NCBI GenBank assembly: GCA_031771865.1
Contig: JASISA010000041.1
Location: 2,480,001-2,544,000, forward strand
Reading direction: 5' to 3'
DNA: 64,000 nt
DNA from: Nothophaeocryptopus gaeumannii
Lineage: Eukaryota > Ascomycota > Dothideomycetes > Mycosphaerellales > Mycosphaerellaceae
Shown: in pieces, positions 31,317 to 41,637 of the stretch
How the letters are laid out: each line of letters begins with the position of its first letter
How positions within the stretch are numbered: position 1 is the stretch's first letter
Position numbers and translations under genes: made by a program
The notes under the pieces: generated by a model
The model's input: only the letters and a program-made list of their open reading frames with translations
Database searches by the model: none
What the model was told of the DNA's origin: nothing

Positions 31317-32254
31317 GCCACTATCTTGCAATTAGCTACGGTCTTGCTATTGGCCACCGTTTTGCCACTGGCCACCGTCTTACTACCGGCTACTCCGAGT
31401 CGTGTCGCCGATAGGTCGTAGCAGACTATTAAGTTACGCACTATATATACAATTTAGCTCTGCTTGATAAAGTTGAGAGGACGAGTAGGCATACACAAAA
31501 TAATTCATCCCATATAGATAGATTCTCTGAGATCGCAGTTGTTATCATGAGGGGCCTCGACCGAAAGTGGACACTATATGGACTTATTAGTTGGGCAATA
31601 ATTCCCGTAGGGTGGGCCGTATCGGACACAGTGGTCGATACTTTCGGCAGTCGCAACAGTAGCAAGCGAGCAGAGGAATAGTATAAAAGCTAGCATACTG
31701 GCTATCTTGATCGTGACTCGAAATGTAGAAGAATGTGTTGAATGAATAATGTTCTTCGAAATGTAGAAGGATGTGTTGAATGAATCATGTTCTTAAGGAG
31801 TGCGAGTAGAGTACATCTTATACTAAAATGTTGACACGACCTTTATAAGGGTGTCTTATACATTCACAACGCCGTGCCGGGGCTACCTATGTTATAAGTA
31901 AGAATCTATAAGCTTTGCTTGTTATATGAGTGCGTTATCTGCCTCAAGTAGTTCTACGGCCGAGCATCGCCGAGATCGAGTAGAACGCAGCTATCGCGTC
32001 TGGCATATCCTATTCGATAATGTACCATGGTTCCCAAGTATCTTCCTAAGTCGCCTTACTAGGAAACGAGGTATCCCAGCTGCCCTATTCGCCCGTCGAC
32101 GCGAGAGTCCCTAAGGTAGTCGTACTCCTAAAGGCGCTCAGTATCGGGGGCAGAGCTGGTTCACCTTTTGTTTGACCTGGAAACTGCGGAAGCCAGACAG
32201 ACTCAAGCATCACTTGCTGTCGATGACCCGAGCAATTAAGACTACGAAGCAGCC
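31317..32254. repeat. AT-rich repeat island, probable transposon relic
   Basis: This segment is visibly more AT-rich than its surroundings. It opens with three degenerate 18-bp units of the form CCACCGTyTTrCyAyTGG (31333-31388). A 38-bp direct repeat occupies 31719-31756 and 31757-31794 (CGAAATGTAGAAG...AATGTTCTT). Stretches such as TGTTGAATGAAT, TTATAAGGGTGTCTTATAC and GTTATAAGTAAG resemble fungal LTR sequence, but I found no matching second LTR, target-site duplication or transposase/polymerase frame. Confidence 0.45.
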
Positions 32255-32590
32255 ATGGTTTTGTATAATATCAATGCGGAGGTCGACGCTTACCAAAACG
32301 AAATCCACGAAGGACAAGCCGAGCTTCTGTTCGAGACGCAGAGGCGAGAGGGGCTTGAAGAGGCAGAACGGAGGAGGAGAAAGCCCGGAAAGCATGTCAG
32401 CTTCGACGATGATGTACAGGTACGTATCATCCCAGCAAGACAGGTCAACGCCTTTGTGTTCGGAGCCGACCTCTCGTACCTAACATTGTGTGGTGCTAAC
32501 TAGGCATAGTTGAATGCAACAGCCGACTTAATCGGCTCAACTCTCAATCGAACTCCTCGGCGCACCAGTTCGTTCCCATTCAACGATTGA
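32255..32590 (+). CDS. small charged protein, possibly a truncated relic
   Basis: Exons 32255..32419 and 32510..32590 (intron GTACGT...GCTAACTAGGCATAG, 90 bp) give 81 aa, with EAERRRRKPGKHVSFDDDVQ joined to LNATADLIGSTLNRTPRR. The same frame extends upstream (FDLETAEARQTQASLAVDDPSN), then a TAA, then DYEAAMVLYNINAEVDAYQNEI. The upstream part reads like the continuation of one protein, so the gene may be the tail of a longer, now interrupted protein. Such Glu/Gln/Ala-rich segments occur in N-terminal parts of fungal RING/IBR proteins, but I cannot assign a family. Confidence 0.4.
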
Positions 32591-32852
32591 TCAACGCCGC
32601 TTTGTCCACGAATGCAACAACAAAGACTTACAATGGCATTGTGGGCTGTCCCTCGACTATCCCATGCGCATATATCTGTGCTCGGAGCGTCTATCGTCTC
32701 TTTTCCCCCCTGTGTGCGACGCTGATCAGAATCTTCACAACTCTCCTGGTGAGAGATCCCGCAGATTCGAAACAGTATTTGCGTCCTTGCTTGCAGCACT
32801 GCTATCATAGCGACATTCAATCAGTTACCGCTCACACCCACCATACACCAAC

Positions 32853-33454
32853 ATGGACATTCTTTGCCAACAACTAGCCGACGCGCTCAAAAGCGTAAGG
32901 CGGCATCCAGCCGATTTGGACAGGCTCCAACCGGAATTCAACTATCTCTACTCACAATCCATCCAGACTGAGGCTGATTTCCTCACAGCTGTCAATGCGT
33001 TGAGCTTTAGTTCCAAATCAACAAATCTTCGCATGACAGCGAGCGGAAATTCAACCAGGGACAGTCTTCAGGCGCATCATCGACTGCCTCATCGTCATCT
33101 ATGCCGCTCCCATCATACCCTCGCCAATCCTCCGCCGAGCGCGTTCAATCCTGGCACGCTCAGAGCAAGACCCTCTTCTGCGACTACTCTGCCCTTTCAA
33201 CGTTCCCAGCCCCTCCACGCAGTACCACTCTATGCTACAACTCCTCATGCTTTGCAAACCCCAGTCCGATTCCAGGCCACTGTAAATGTCCTCTTCGACA
33301 GGCATTTCGATGCGTTGCCGGGATTGACATCAAGCAGGAGCGTGTGAGATGGCATCCGGATAAGTTCACGATGAAGCCGGAGATGCAGGAGATGGCGAAG
33401 GAGGTGTTCGTTGTTGTTGATGGGTTGTATAGGGAGGGGATGGGGAGGAGATAA
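32853..33454 (+). CDS. C4-HPD family protein, copy A
   Basis: The start at 32853 reads MDILCQQLADALKSV, and the C-terminal part (frame from 33011) contains C-x4-C-x10-C-x-C (CYNSSC, then CKC) followed by ERVRWHPDKF and EMAKEVFVVVDGLYRE. To join the frames either an intron 32895..33010 (GTAAGG...TTTAG, phase 0, giving 161 aa) or a one-base frameshift near 33010 is needed. The would-be intron is itself open and protein-like, so I cannot decide. The HPD with its flanking helices resembles helix II, loop and helix III of a J-domain. Two related copies follow downstream. Function unknown. Confidence 0.45.
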
Positions 33455-33685
33455 GGTGGGTAGGTAAGTCAATTTCCAGTCCACTTCGGTGTTGAGGATC
33501 GCTTCTGAACTGGTAGGTGGCTATCTGAACATGCTCTCAGCAGAGCTGTTTTGAGTAAGTACAATTCAAACCCAGGGTGTCTTTCGCGACTTGCACTCTG
33601 TTTTTATCTCGTTTCTGTCCCCAGTCTTCTACTATTGCTACATATTGACACTATTTCTGGAATCTCGAGAACTGTCTTTCAGAAA
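33455..33685. other. spacer between copies A and B
   Basis: This stretch is pyrimidine-rich towards its end and probably held the promoter of copy B. Nothing else is seen. Confidence 0.3.
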
Positions 33686-34860
33686 ATGTCTCGGCTTGAG
33701 CCAGTGCTGACTGAATGTGAGTCCTGCACAGACCAAGTTTCCAGAGGTTGCCTTCCTACTCCAACCAACTCTTAGAATCGAGTCATGGGACGATGACATT
33801 CTCCATACCATACATCAAGCCTTCAACAGCGACAACAAGACCACAGTACGAATGGAACAAAATGTGCGACTTCGTTGACCGCCTATACAGGAAACTGGCA
33901 GACCTTGCCTCAAACTTGGTTCTGCTGGAGCAAGACTGCAGCGACGCCGCCGTAGCATCGCATGCAGCAATCGAAGCACGCAGCGTCGCTGAACATGATT
34001 TGGATGAAACCAACAGCTCATTCCCGTGCAAAGGTTATGGAGAGGCGTATTTTCAGGAGCTGGCGGCCGTCTACGCAAGGTACAACGATGCGTACAGTAA
34101 AGTCAGACAAGCTGAGTTAAAAGGCAAGAAATTGCAGATCGAGTTGAACTTAGTCGAAGCGGATCTGCTGCGTACCTAGAGGAGAGTGCAATATGCCGAG
34201 ATGGAGGAGATTCAAGCCAAGATGAAAGGAGCTTCTCTGAACATCGACGGATCTTAGCGTCGGTATCAGTCTAAACCTGGCCCAAAACCTCAACCACCAA
34301 AGCCTCAAGAACCAGACTTCAAGCAACAAAAGCCTGATCAACCAAAGCCTGATCAACCAAAGCCTCAAGAACCAAAGTCTCAAAAACCAAAGCCTGAACA
34401 ATAAAAGCCCCAACCGAAGCCTCAACCACCAAATCCTCGGCCACAGATGCCTCATCAACCATCAAAGTCTTATCAAACACTGAAAACTTCAACCGTTAAC
34501 GCTCGAGCGCGAGCCCGCGACCCCTCGTGAGCTCGACAATACCTGGCATTAAAGCACCATCACCGCTTTTGCCGATTACACTAACCTTGCTCGGTTTCCT
34601 GTGCCTCCCGCACCCCGCTGCACAAAAGTGAGCTGTCGCACGTAAAACCGCGCTTGGAAGTTTTGCCCATGTGGTGTGAAGGCGGCTTTTAGGGCATATT
34701 GAGATTTCTGAATCGTGAGAAGGAGCGGAATAGCATGGGATCTAGGTCGGGTTTTCGAAGGTTCAAGGATGATAGGATGAGGCAATAGTGGGCAAAAGAT
34801 GGCGAATGAGGTGTTCGTTGTTGGTTGATGGGTTGTACAGAGAGCAGGCAGGCAGGGAGG
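33686..34860 (+). pseudogene. C4-HPD family protein, copy B, degraded
   Basis: A helical region (RLYRKLADLASNLVLLEQD, then EAYFQELAAVYARY and VRQAELKGKKLQIELNLVEADL) runs to 34176. The same frame then contains TAG at 34177, TAG at 34255 and TAA at 34402, while still encoding a Pro/Gln/Lys repeat (KPDQPKPDQPKPQEPK) in between. After a further frame change it reads ADYTNLARFPVPPAPRC, x4, C, then a stop within the x10 spacer, then CPCGVKAAFRAY and more stops; the HPD itself is destroyed. Spacing of the four cysteines equals that of copies A and C. It shows the full ancestral layout: coiled coil, Pro-rich linker, C4-HPD end. Confidence 0.75.
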
Positions 34861-35225
34861 AGGTGAGGGACTTAGGTCATTCATTTTTTTGTACTCATTG
34901 CTTCGTCGCGGTTAGGGGCGGCGACGGTTCTCGAGGTAGGCTTGTTCGAAGTTGCTTTGACAGGGTCTATTGTGTCGGTAAGTATGAACTGAGAATATCA
35001 GTCAGTTTCAGGGGCTCAATGACCTCGTTCGTTTGCTTTCCATTTCATTCTCAGTCGTGTAAGTAGACACATGCGTGTCGAGTGGCGGAATCGGGTTACA
35101 TCAAGTGTAGGCGGGCGAATGCAGAAAACAGGAGGCGCACTGACCAGGCTTTGACATACATTAGGCCATCGCTTCACTTTCCATTGCTTGAACCGCCAGG
35201 TCGCCATCAAATCGCAAATGGTTAG
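34861..35225. other. spacer between copies B and C
   Basis: No start codon or exon for copy C could be recognised. A GTAAGT at about 35059 and a TTAG at 35225 could border an intron of 167 bp. Confidence 0.3.
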
Positions 35226-35531
35226 AATCAATCCACGATCACCGCCCTCTCGGACTACACCACCCTCGGCTCCTTTCCCTTTCCCCGTCCCTCACCGTAC
35301 CACTGCGATAAAGATATCTGCAACAACACACCCAGTGGTCTTGGAGTCTGCCCGTGCGGTATCCGCGCCGCGTTCGCGTACATTGACGACCTGGACCTGA
35401 AGAAGGAGCGCAACCGCTGGCATCCGGATAGATTTGCTAAGGTGCCTGAGATGCATTGGAAAGAATGGCAGTTGATGGCGAGGGAGATGTTCTTGGTGGT
35501 TGATGCGATGTGGAAAGAGTCGCGGCGTTAG
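35226..35531 (+). CDS. C4-HPD family protein, copy C, 5' end unresolved
   Basis: The frame opens after a TAG at 35223-35225, which could also be a splice acceptor, and runs to TAG at 35529. It encodes LSDYTTLGSFPFPRPSPYHC, the four cysteines in C-x4-C-x10-C-x-C (CDKDIC, then CPC), GIRAAFAYIDDLDLKKER, then RWHPDRF and LMAREMFLVVDAMWKE. No Met begins this frame, so either 5' exons are missing from my reading or the gene is truncated. The Cys motif suggests metal binding, and the HPD with flanking helices suggests a J-domain-like contact with Hsp70; both are inference. Confidence 0.5.
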   Translation, partial: NQSTITALSDYTTLGSFPFPRPSPYHCDKDICNNTPSGLGVCPCGIRAAFAYIDDLDLKKERNRWHPDRFAKVPEMHWKEWQLMAREMFLVVDAMWKESRR

Positions 35532-35760
35532 CTGAGGAGGGTAGTGGAGCAGGTGAGATAGGGAAGAAGAAAGGACTATGAGAGAAGCCATGAATGAGGG
35601 CTCACGTTTCAAATGCAACGCCATATCGTGTTCTCAATGCCTTTATTCTATGCTTGCTCCTTCAGAGTCGCAGCTCCTTTTTACGCGAACTTCTATGACA
35701 AGCGAAAGCCATGTTTATCGTCCTGGGCCTTTCATCCTGCAAACATAGAGGCGAAGAGCT

Positions 35761-37269
35761 TTAGATAAGCTCCGCTCCAGCTTGCAGCAACAACGCCTTG
35801 ACTTCCTCGAAGCCGTCGCCATCGCCCAAATGAGAGGCCTCAACGACGTATTTGAGCCCTTGTTCAGCTGCATGTGCTCGTGTGGCCTCAGGATCCTTGA
35901 ACAGCGCTCGAAAAGTCCCAACTGTGTCACTAGCAGAGGTAGTATTCAGCTTGATCATGTTCACCGACGGTGGCAGCATACTGTAGAGTGGTGGAATGGA
36001 GCTGACATGCCAGTCTGGTGGATTGGGACCTTCGGAACCCAGCTTGTACTTTCCGCCCGGTTCGGGTCCGTGAAAGACGCGGACATCCACTTCGATGACC
36101 CGGAGTACCTTGAATTCGTGAAAGCTCTTGATCCCCGTATCGTTGTCTCCCATCACATTCTCCGTATCGAGATACAACTCCTCGAGGGTACCGCCGAGAT
36201 GCTTTGCAAGCGCTACTGTGAAAGCACCCCCGTTCCAGTCCATCAAGCAGACGTGCCATTTTGTATCGTGCGAGTATCGTAAAGACTTGACGTTTGGTGT
36301 GTGTGACAAAATCTCAGCAATGCATAGGTCGTTAACGCAGCTGCCTTCGAGGTTGACTGTACGGAGGCTAGTAGCCAGAATGTTTCCGTGGTCCCAGTGG
36401 AAGGGATGACCGGTGTAGCCGTCGTCGACGGCGATGACGTTGGAGAGGTGTAGGTCCTCAAGCGTTGGAAGCGCAAGAAAATGATAAACATCCTGGATAC
36501 CACATCGAGGCACTGGGTCGTGTTCCACTTCTTGAAAGGGTCTTATTTGTCGAAGCCTGCCGAGTGGTACAGCCTTTGCATTTGCCGAAGTCGTTGCTTG
36601 CTGTGACGACGCTCTTGCTGCTTGTTGAAGCATTGCGCTTAACACCTCCTTGCAGGAGCTCTCCTCGTCAGAATACAAGTAACCCCAGTTGCTAGACAAC
36701 GTGAGGTCGGCGAGATTTGGCAGCAGTGTCAGCAGAAACGTGATCCTATACATGAGCCAGGCTTGACTCATGCTCGGTTCAAACTTCAAGTGTAACATCA
36801 CGTCGATCCATTTCTCGGGATCTTGTCTAGCCAGAGCCAGCTCAGGGGATTCTCGGACCATCTTCTTCAGGATTTCTGACAACTGTTGCCCTTCTGCCGA
36901 GTTGTCTGTGGCGTCCTCTATAAGAGTCGGCATGTCATTTTCTATTTCGATGCAGTTTCTCATGTTCAGGCTCCTGACGAACTTCGCAATGGCCGGCTCC
37001 TTAGCGATGGCTCGGAGGAGCCAAAGCGTCGGTTGCTTCTGAGTGTCAGGCTCATCGCCACCAGAGATCAAGGTGACGCTTGTCCAATTTCTCCGCAAAT
37101 TGTTGTAGGTCGCGATGTAAGACTTGCACACTTCGTATGTTGTTTTGCATGTGAGGGCGACACTCTCGAAGTCGAGGTTGTCGACATGCGAGACGATGTT
37201 GTCCAGCAACTCGAGGGGCAGACCGAGCAAAGTCTTTTTCGAGGTCTCTGCAGATTTCTGCGGCTGCAT
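35761..37269 (-). CDS. F-box protein with LRR-like C-terminal region
   Basis: Single exon, 502 aa from the ATG at 37269; the frame continues to 37302 but only with a GTG. The N-terminal F-box reads LLGLPLELLDNIVSHVDN then FESVALTCKTTYEVC. The remainder has leucine-rich spacing (LLPNLADLTLSSNWGYL, LPTLEDLHLSNV, SLRTVNLEGSC, GGTLEELYLDTENV) typical of fungal F-box/LRR-type proteins. It likely acts as an SCF substrate receptor; the target is unknown. It directly follows the degraded tandem family. Confidence 0.75.
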   Translation of the reverse strand: MQPQKSAETSKKTLLGLPLELLDNIVSHVDNLDFESVALTCKTTYEVCKSYIATYNNLRRNWTSVTLISGGDEPDTQKQPTLWLLRAIAKEPAIAKFVRSLNMRNCIEIENDMPTLIEDATDNSAEGQQLSEILKKMVRESPELALARQDPEKWIDVMLHLKFEPSMSQAWLMYRITFLLTLLPNLADLTLSSNWGYLYSDEESSCKEVLSAMLQQAARASSQQATTSANAKAVPLGRLRQIRPFQEVEHDPVPRCGIQDVYHFLALPTLEDLHLSNVIAVDDGYTGHPFHWDHGNILATSLRTVNLEGSCVNDLCIAEILSHTPNVKSLRYSHDTKWHVCLMDWNGGAFTVALAKHLGGTLEELYLDTENVMGDNDTGIKSFHEFKVLRVIEVDVRVFHGPEPGGKYKLGSEGPNPPDWHVSSIPPLYSMLPPSVNMIKLNTTSASDTVGTFRALFKDPEATRAHAAEQGLKYVVEASHLGDGDGFEEVKALLLQAGAELI

Positions 37270-38295
37270 AATGGGCAATGTTGAAGTTGTCGAGTGTGTC
37301 ACATCTGATACTCTAATCCATTGGCAGGCGGGTGATGCAGCCGCCGAATCCCTCGAGCACCGCGGCGAAGTTCCTGCGTTGAAAGTGACGTTAGATGCTT
37401 CCTCTCAAAAGCTCGCAGGTCGATTCAGGTCATGTGCTGCTTTTGACCATCGTTATGTTCAGCAAAACAAACGCAGCTGCGAGGTTCGTGGAGTGTCAGT
37501 GGCTTCGCGCCTGAGGCATGGGGTGGCGAATACGTCCGCTCCGCCATCAACGGACAACATCTGGTAAGCACGACAAGCTACATCCCACCTTCATACTTGT
37601 TCACGCATCGAAGTGCGCCTCTTGAGCGATAATTGCGTCAAGAGAGATGGTAGAAGTACCGCGGCGTGTACCGCGAGAGTAAAAGAGACCACGGGCGACG
37701 CGTTGATGCCGACACAAGACGAGCCTCAGCACCGATAGTTCTATGAGAATCTAAGAGCCAGAGCTTCGATGAATGAGAGGTGAAGTCAACGATTCACCTT
37801 CAACACGATATCTTCTCAGCATCTCACATGCAACATCCGCCTCCGGATCAAGCCGACACCGGAGCAAATCGCAATCCTGGACACCCACGCTATACCCAAA
37901 GCAGTGTATCAGCGGCGAGTAGTCATCCAAACTTTCTCAGACTTCACTTGCTCTGCGAAGTCTCGGAAGATGCACTACATCATCCCCTTGTCGTAGCCTT
38001 ACCTTCCGCGCACTGGCGTTGATGCCATCGCAAGGCTATTGCAGACACCGAGAGTAATGGCCGAGCCGAGGCTGACAGGATTTGTGATGGCGAGGTTGAC
38101 GATTGAAATGGATGCGAACGAGCCGATAATATGGGCATGTGAGAGCATGGACTTCAAGATGATCTTTTGCCACGACCTACTGCAACATTTACGGTAGGTC
38201 TTGTTCTTCTCTGACCTTCATCTTCTCTTTGTTTTGCCCACCCACAAAGACGCCACTCCACCTCTACCCCAGACTCTACCCAGCCCACTCAAGCC
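37270..38295. other. intergenic, 1.03 kb
   Basis: Divergent promoters for the F-box gene and the peroxidase gene must lie here. I saw no gene, repeat or RNA. Confidence 0.4.
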
Positions 38296-39336
38296 ATGTC
38301 TCAACCTGGCGACTACGACGCAGTGCGCAAGGACATCATTGCACTGCTGAAGCAACCTGAATACGACGATGGCAGCGCGGGTCCCGTCCTCGTCCGCCTA
38401 GCCTGGCACTCTTCTGGAACTTACGACGTCGAAACCGACACAGGCGGATCAAATGGCGCAGGTAAATACCCTACGTCCAAGAACTCTCATGAGTTCGTCC
38501 TAACATACTTCTTCCAAGGCATGCGCTACGAAGCCGAAGGCGGCGACCCAGCGAATGCAGGCCTGCAACACGCCCGCGTCTTCCTCGAACCTGTCAAAGC
38601 GAAACATCCTTGGATAACGTACTCCGATCTCTGGACGCTCGCAGGCGTCGTCGCCATACACGCCATGTCCGGTCCCAAAATCCCTTGGTTCCCCGGTCGA
38701 ACAGATTACGTCGACGAGTCAAAACTCCCTCCACGCGGTCGGTTGCCCGATGGTGCACTTGGGCAGGATCATTTGAGACATATATTCTATCGAATGGGAT
38801 TCTCCGACCAAGAGATCGTCGCTTTGTCAGGCGCACATAACCTCGGACGATGCCATGCGGATCGATCAGGTTTCGAAGAAGCTTGGGTGAACAACCCCGT
38901 GCGGTTCAGCAATACATACTTCAAGATCATGATCTCCAACGAATGGCGGGAAAAGATCCTAGACAACGGAGTCCGACAATTTGTATACTACGACGAAGAT
39001 GCTGAGGAAGAGTTGATGATGTTACCCACGGACCTCGCCCTCATAAACGATGCGTCTTTCAGACCGTGGGTGGAGTTATACGCCAAGGACAAGGAGAGAT
39101 TCTTCGATGATTTCAAAAACGTGTTTGCCAAGTTGATTGAGCTTGGGCTTAAGAGAGATGAGAGTGGCAAGGTGGTTAATGCGGATAATCTGAAGGGAGG
39201 ATATCACAGTGCGCCGAAGAAGAGCGGGAAACCTGGGAAGCCGGAAGAGGCGGATAGATATGGCGAGGGTGAGCCGCTGAGGAAGGAGAACGAGGAGCAC
39301 CAAAGCAAGGGAAATGAGATTCGGGCGAGGTTGTGA
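38296..39336 (+). CDS. cytochrome c peroxidase-type class I haem peroxidase
   Basis: Exons 38296..38461 and 38519..39336; 327 aa. The 57-bp intron (GTAAAT...CCAAG) is assigned because its removal restores GSNGAGMRYEAEGGDP, the uninterrupted family motif. All key residues are present: distal Arg34, Trp37 and His38 (VRLAWHSS), proximal His162 (SGAHNLGRCH), radical-site Trp178 (EEAWVNN) and Asp227 (LPTDLALI). These align with yeast CCP Arg48, Trp51, His52, His175, Trp191 and Asp235. The enzyme reduces H2O2 using cytochrome c. There is no N-terminal mitochondrial presequence, so a cytosolic or hybrid peroxidase is possible. The intron is in phase and stop-free, so its retention would add 19 residues. 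Confidence 0.9.
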   Translation: MSQPGDYDAVRKDIIALLKQPEYDDGSAGPVLVRLAWHSSGTYDVETDTGGSNGAGKYPTSKNSHEFVLTYFFQGMRYEAEGGDPANAGLQHARVFLEPVKAKHPWITYSDLWTLAGVVAIHAMSGPKIPWFPGRTDYVDESKLPPRGRLPDGALGQDHLRHIFYRMGFSDQEIVALSGAHNLGRCHADRSGFEEAWVNNPVRFSNTYFKIMISNEWREKILDNGVRQFVYYDEDAEEELMMLPTDLALINDASFRPWVELYAKDKERFFDDFKNVFAKLIELGLKRDESGKVVNADNLKGGYHSAPKKSGKPGKPEEADRYGEGEPLRKENEEHQSKGNEIRARL

Positions 39337-39687
39337 TCTTTGTCATAGACTGTGAGTCAGACAGGAGCAAAGGCGCTGGAAGGAAGGATAGAACTAGTGT
39401 TGGGCGATTCATTGCTTGCTATGTCATTACGACGGGATGAACAGTACGCAGGATAAACTAGAGCTTCCGAGATCATAGACAGATACACAGCGATATAATA
39501 GAATAAGATCATAGATTCGGACTTTGGTATCTCGAGATGCAAATGCCGAACAAGCAATCTGATCGCTAGAATGAAAGTGAGAATTTACACCGCGATCCGT
39601 CCAAGCGCTTATCACCAACGCCGTCGCCTTGATACGTCAATAAGCAAGCATAAAATCGCCATCAATGGTTCCAAGATTTCGGTCGAA
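39337..39687. other. convergent 3' spacer, 351 bp
   Basis: This spacer separates the ends of the peroxidase (plus) and P450 (minus) genes. No recognisable feature is present. Confidence 0.4.
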
Positions 39688-41637
39688 TCACTCCTCATAA
39701 GCCCCCTCGATCGCCCCAGCATCAACACCCAACCCCTCGTCAATCGCATACGCCGCGGCCGAATCCTCCTTGCGCTCCGTCACGACAAAATTCATGTTAT
39801 GATGGACGTAGAACCCGACGACCATCTCATCGAAAGGCTTGGCGAGACTGCAGGGTTGGAGATTGAAGCGAAGGAGTGTCTGTGTTACCATTATCAGTAT
39901 CCAAGCTCTACGCGTGCGCGTGCGCTGAGGGTGAGGGTGAGGGTGAGGGTTGGGGTTAGGCTTACCTCGATAATAGCCTTATTCAACTCCATCGTAGCCA
40001 CACCGCGTCCAAGACACCCGAAACGACCATACCCGAAGCAGAGACTGACGACTTCTGTCATCCTACCAACCCTGGCCCTCTCCGCCTCACTATTATGTTT
40101 CGGAAGCCAGCGCTCAGGGCGAAAAATCTCAACATCTTGGCCAAAGATACTTTCACGCCTCATCATGCCCCAACTATTCCAGCCGATTTGAGTACCGCCT
40201 GGTGCAAACTTTTGTAGTCCGTCGACATCGATCATGCACCCGCCATCTGGGACGCGTTTGGCTAGGAGGCCTGTGACGGGTGGGTACATCCTCAAGCCTT
40301 CTTTGATACAGGCTTGCAAGTAAGGCAGCTGTCTTGCCTCGGAATCTTTAATGACCGGTCTCGATATCTTCCCCGCAGCGATTCCGACTCTCGCTTCAGA
40401 TAACAACCTCTCCAAGATCGGTGGACTCGTCGAAATGAAATGCAACGTTAGTCGTAAACTCGATGCAGTACTATCCGATCCAGCCGTAATCTGCGTCAAC
40501 GTCTCAGATTCCAACTCTCCCTGCGTCAGCCCTTTGTTGATAAAAGCACCCAACATATCCTTCCTCACGACAGGTTTATTCCCGAATCGTTCTCTCACGC
40601 GATCAGCTGCAAAGCCCATCACACGGCCCAGGCCCCGTTTATCCGTAGATTTGGGCAAGGCGGATTTGAGAAGCGGGATTTTTAGAATGTTGGTCAATTC
40701 GGTATAGACTCCAAAAACGATAATCGCCGGGAGGAATTGCGAGAGGTTTTCGAGGTATCCGAAGGGATCTTCATCTTGGTCGAGGAATCCGAATGTCTGA
40801 CCGAAAGCGATTTTGGAGATAACGTCAAGAGTGAAGAAGGACGTTACTCGGCCTAGGTCGACGATGCGGAAGATGCCTTCTTCAGGTTTGTTCAGATACT
40901 TTCTGGTAACGAGCTCATGCATCTGAAGGAGCTTCTCGTCGACGTCCTGTTCCAAATGGTAGTTCTCCTTGCCGGAGTAGCCAGGTGCCATTCTGCTACG
41001 GATCTCGGCATGCTTGCGTTCGTCAATGTATGAAGTGATATTGTCACGTTCGGGGTGTAACTTCAAAGCGGCATACCATGGTCCTCTGGTGAAGTCTGAC
41101 CGGACCGCATTCATGCGTCGCATCAGGTCCGGGTCAGAGGTGATGAGGATTCCCGGCCCGATGCGAGCTGTTGAGCCTGGAGCATTTGTGAGCAGCCATA
41201 CCGACAGTGAGGTTCGATCTCGAAGCGCAGTTGCAAAGAAGAGTTAAGGCAGCGTTGGGCATGTATCATGCAATGGTACAATCGGCACCGAAAGCTTCAT
41301 CAGCGGCGCCATGCAGCGCGTGTAACATCATCGACAAATTGGTTGGAGGTAGTACATGTGACTCCAACGGTTGCGCCTAAAAGGGAAGTTGCAGAGCAAA
41401 GCAAGCAAACAAGGCGAACTTACCATACTTCCTGTTGATGTCGGTGAATATCTTGTTCATCTTGCCACTGCTCTGGGTCTTGAGCAGCCATATTCTCGAC
41501 CATCCTGCGGACCAATGTCCCTGGAAATCCTGGAGAGCATAGTATTGCCGGACTTTTCGTGCAACGGAAATGGCCAGGATTGCAAATAACAGAATGAGCG
41601 TTGCGGGCACCATTTTGTCGGGATTCTTGGGCGTCAT
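39688..41637 (-). CDS. cytochrome P450 monooxygenase
   Basis: Transcribed exons 41637..41424, 41176..39966 and 39879..39688 (introns 247 and 86 bp); 538 aa. The N-terminal anchor helix is VPATLILLFAILAIS; a second Met at 41613 is an alternative start. P450 motifs: I-helix ITAGSDSTA, ExxR in KEGLR, PERW in FRPERWLPK and the haem loop FGYGRFGCLGRG with the Cys ligand. The last exon supplies the usual C-terminal strand (FDEMVVGFYVHHNMNFVVTER). It would be ER-bound and use NADPH-P450 reductase. The CYP family and substrate cannot be assigned by eye. The second intron contains telomere-like repeats, noted separately. Confidence 0.88.
39926..39960 (+). repeat. telomere-like TGAGGG/TTGGGG/TTAGG array inside a P450 intron
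   Basis: The plus strand reads a run of GAGGGT units followed by TGGGGTTAGG, preceded by alternating GCGTGCGCGTGCGC. It lies wholly within the second P450 intron (39880..39965), next to the donor. The units are one or two bases from the fungal telomere repeat TTAGGG. Confidence 0.8.

Noticed and set aside
39894..39966. P450 frame reading through the telomere-like repeat (VSLTPTLTLTLTL)
   Set aside because: This is unspliced intron; removing 39880-39965 restores the conserved P450 C-terminus in phase.
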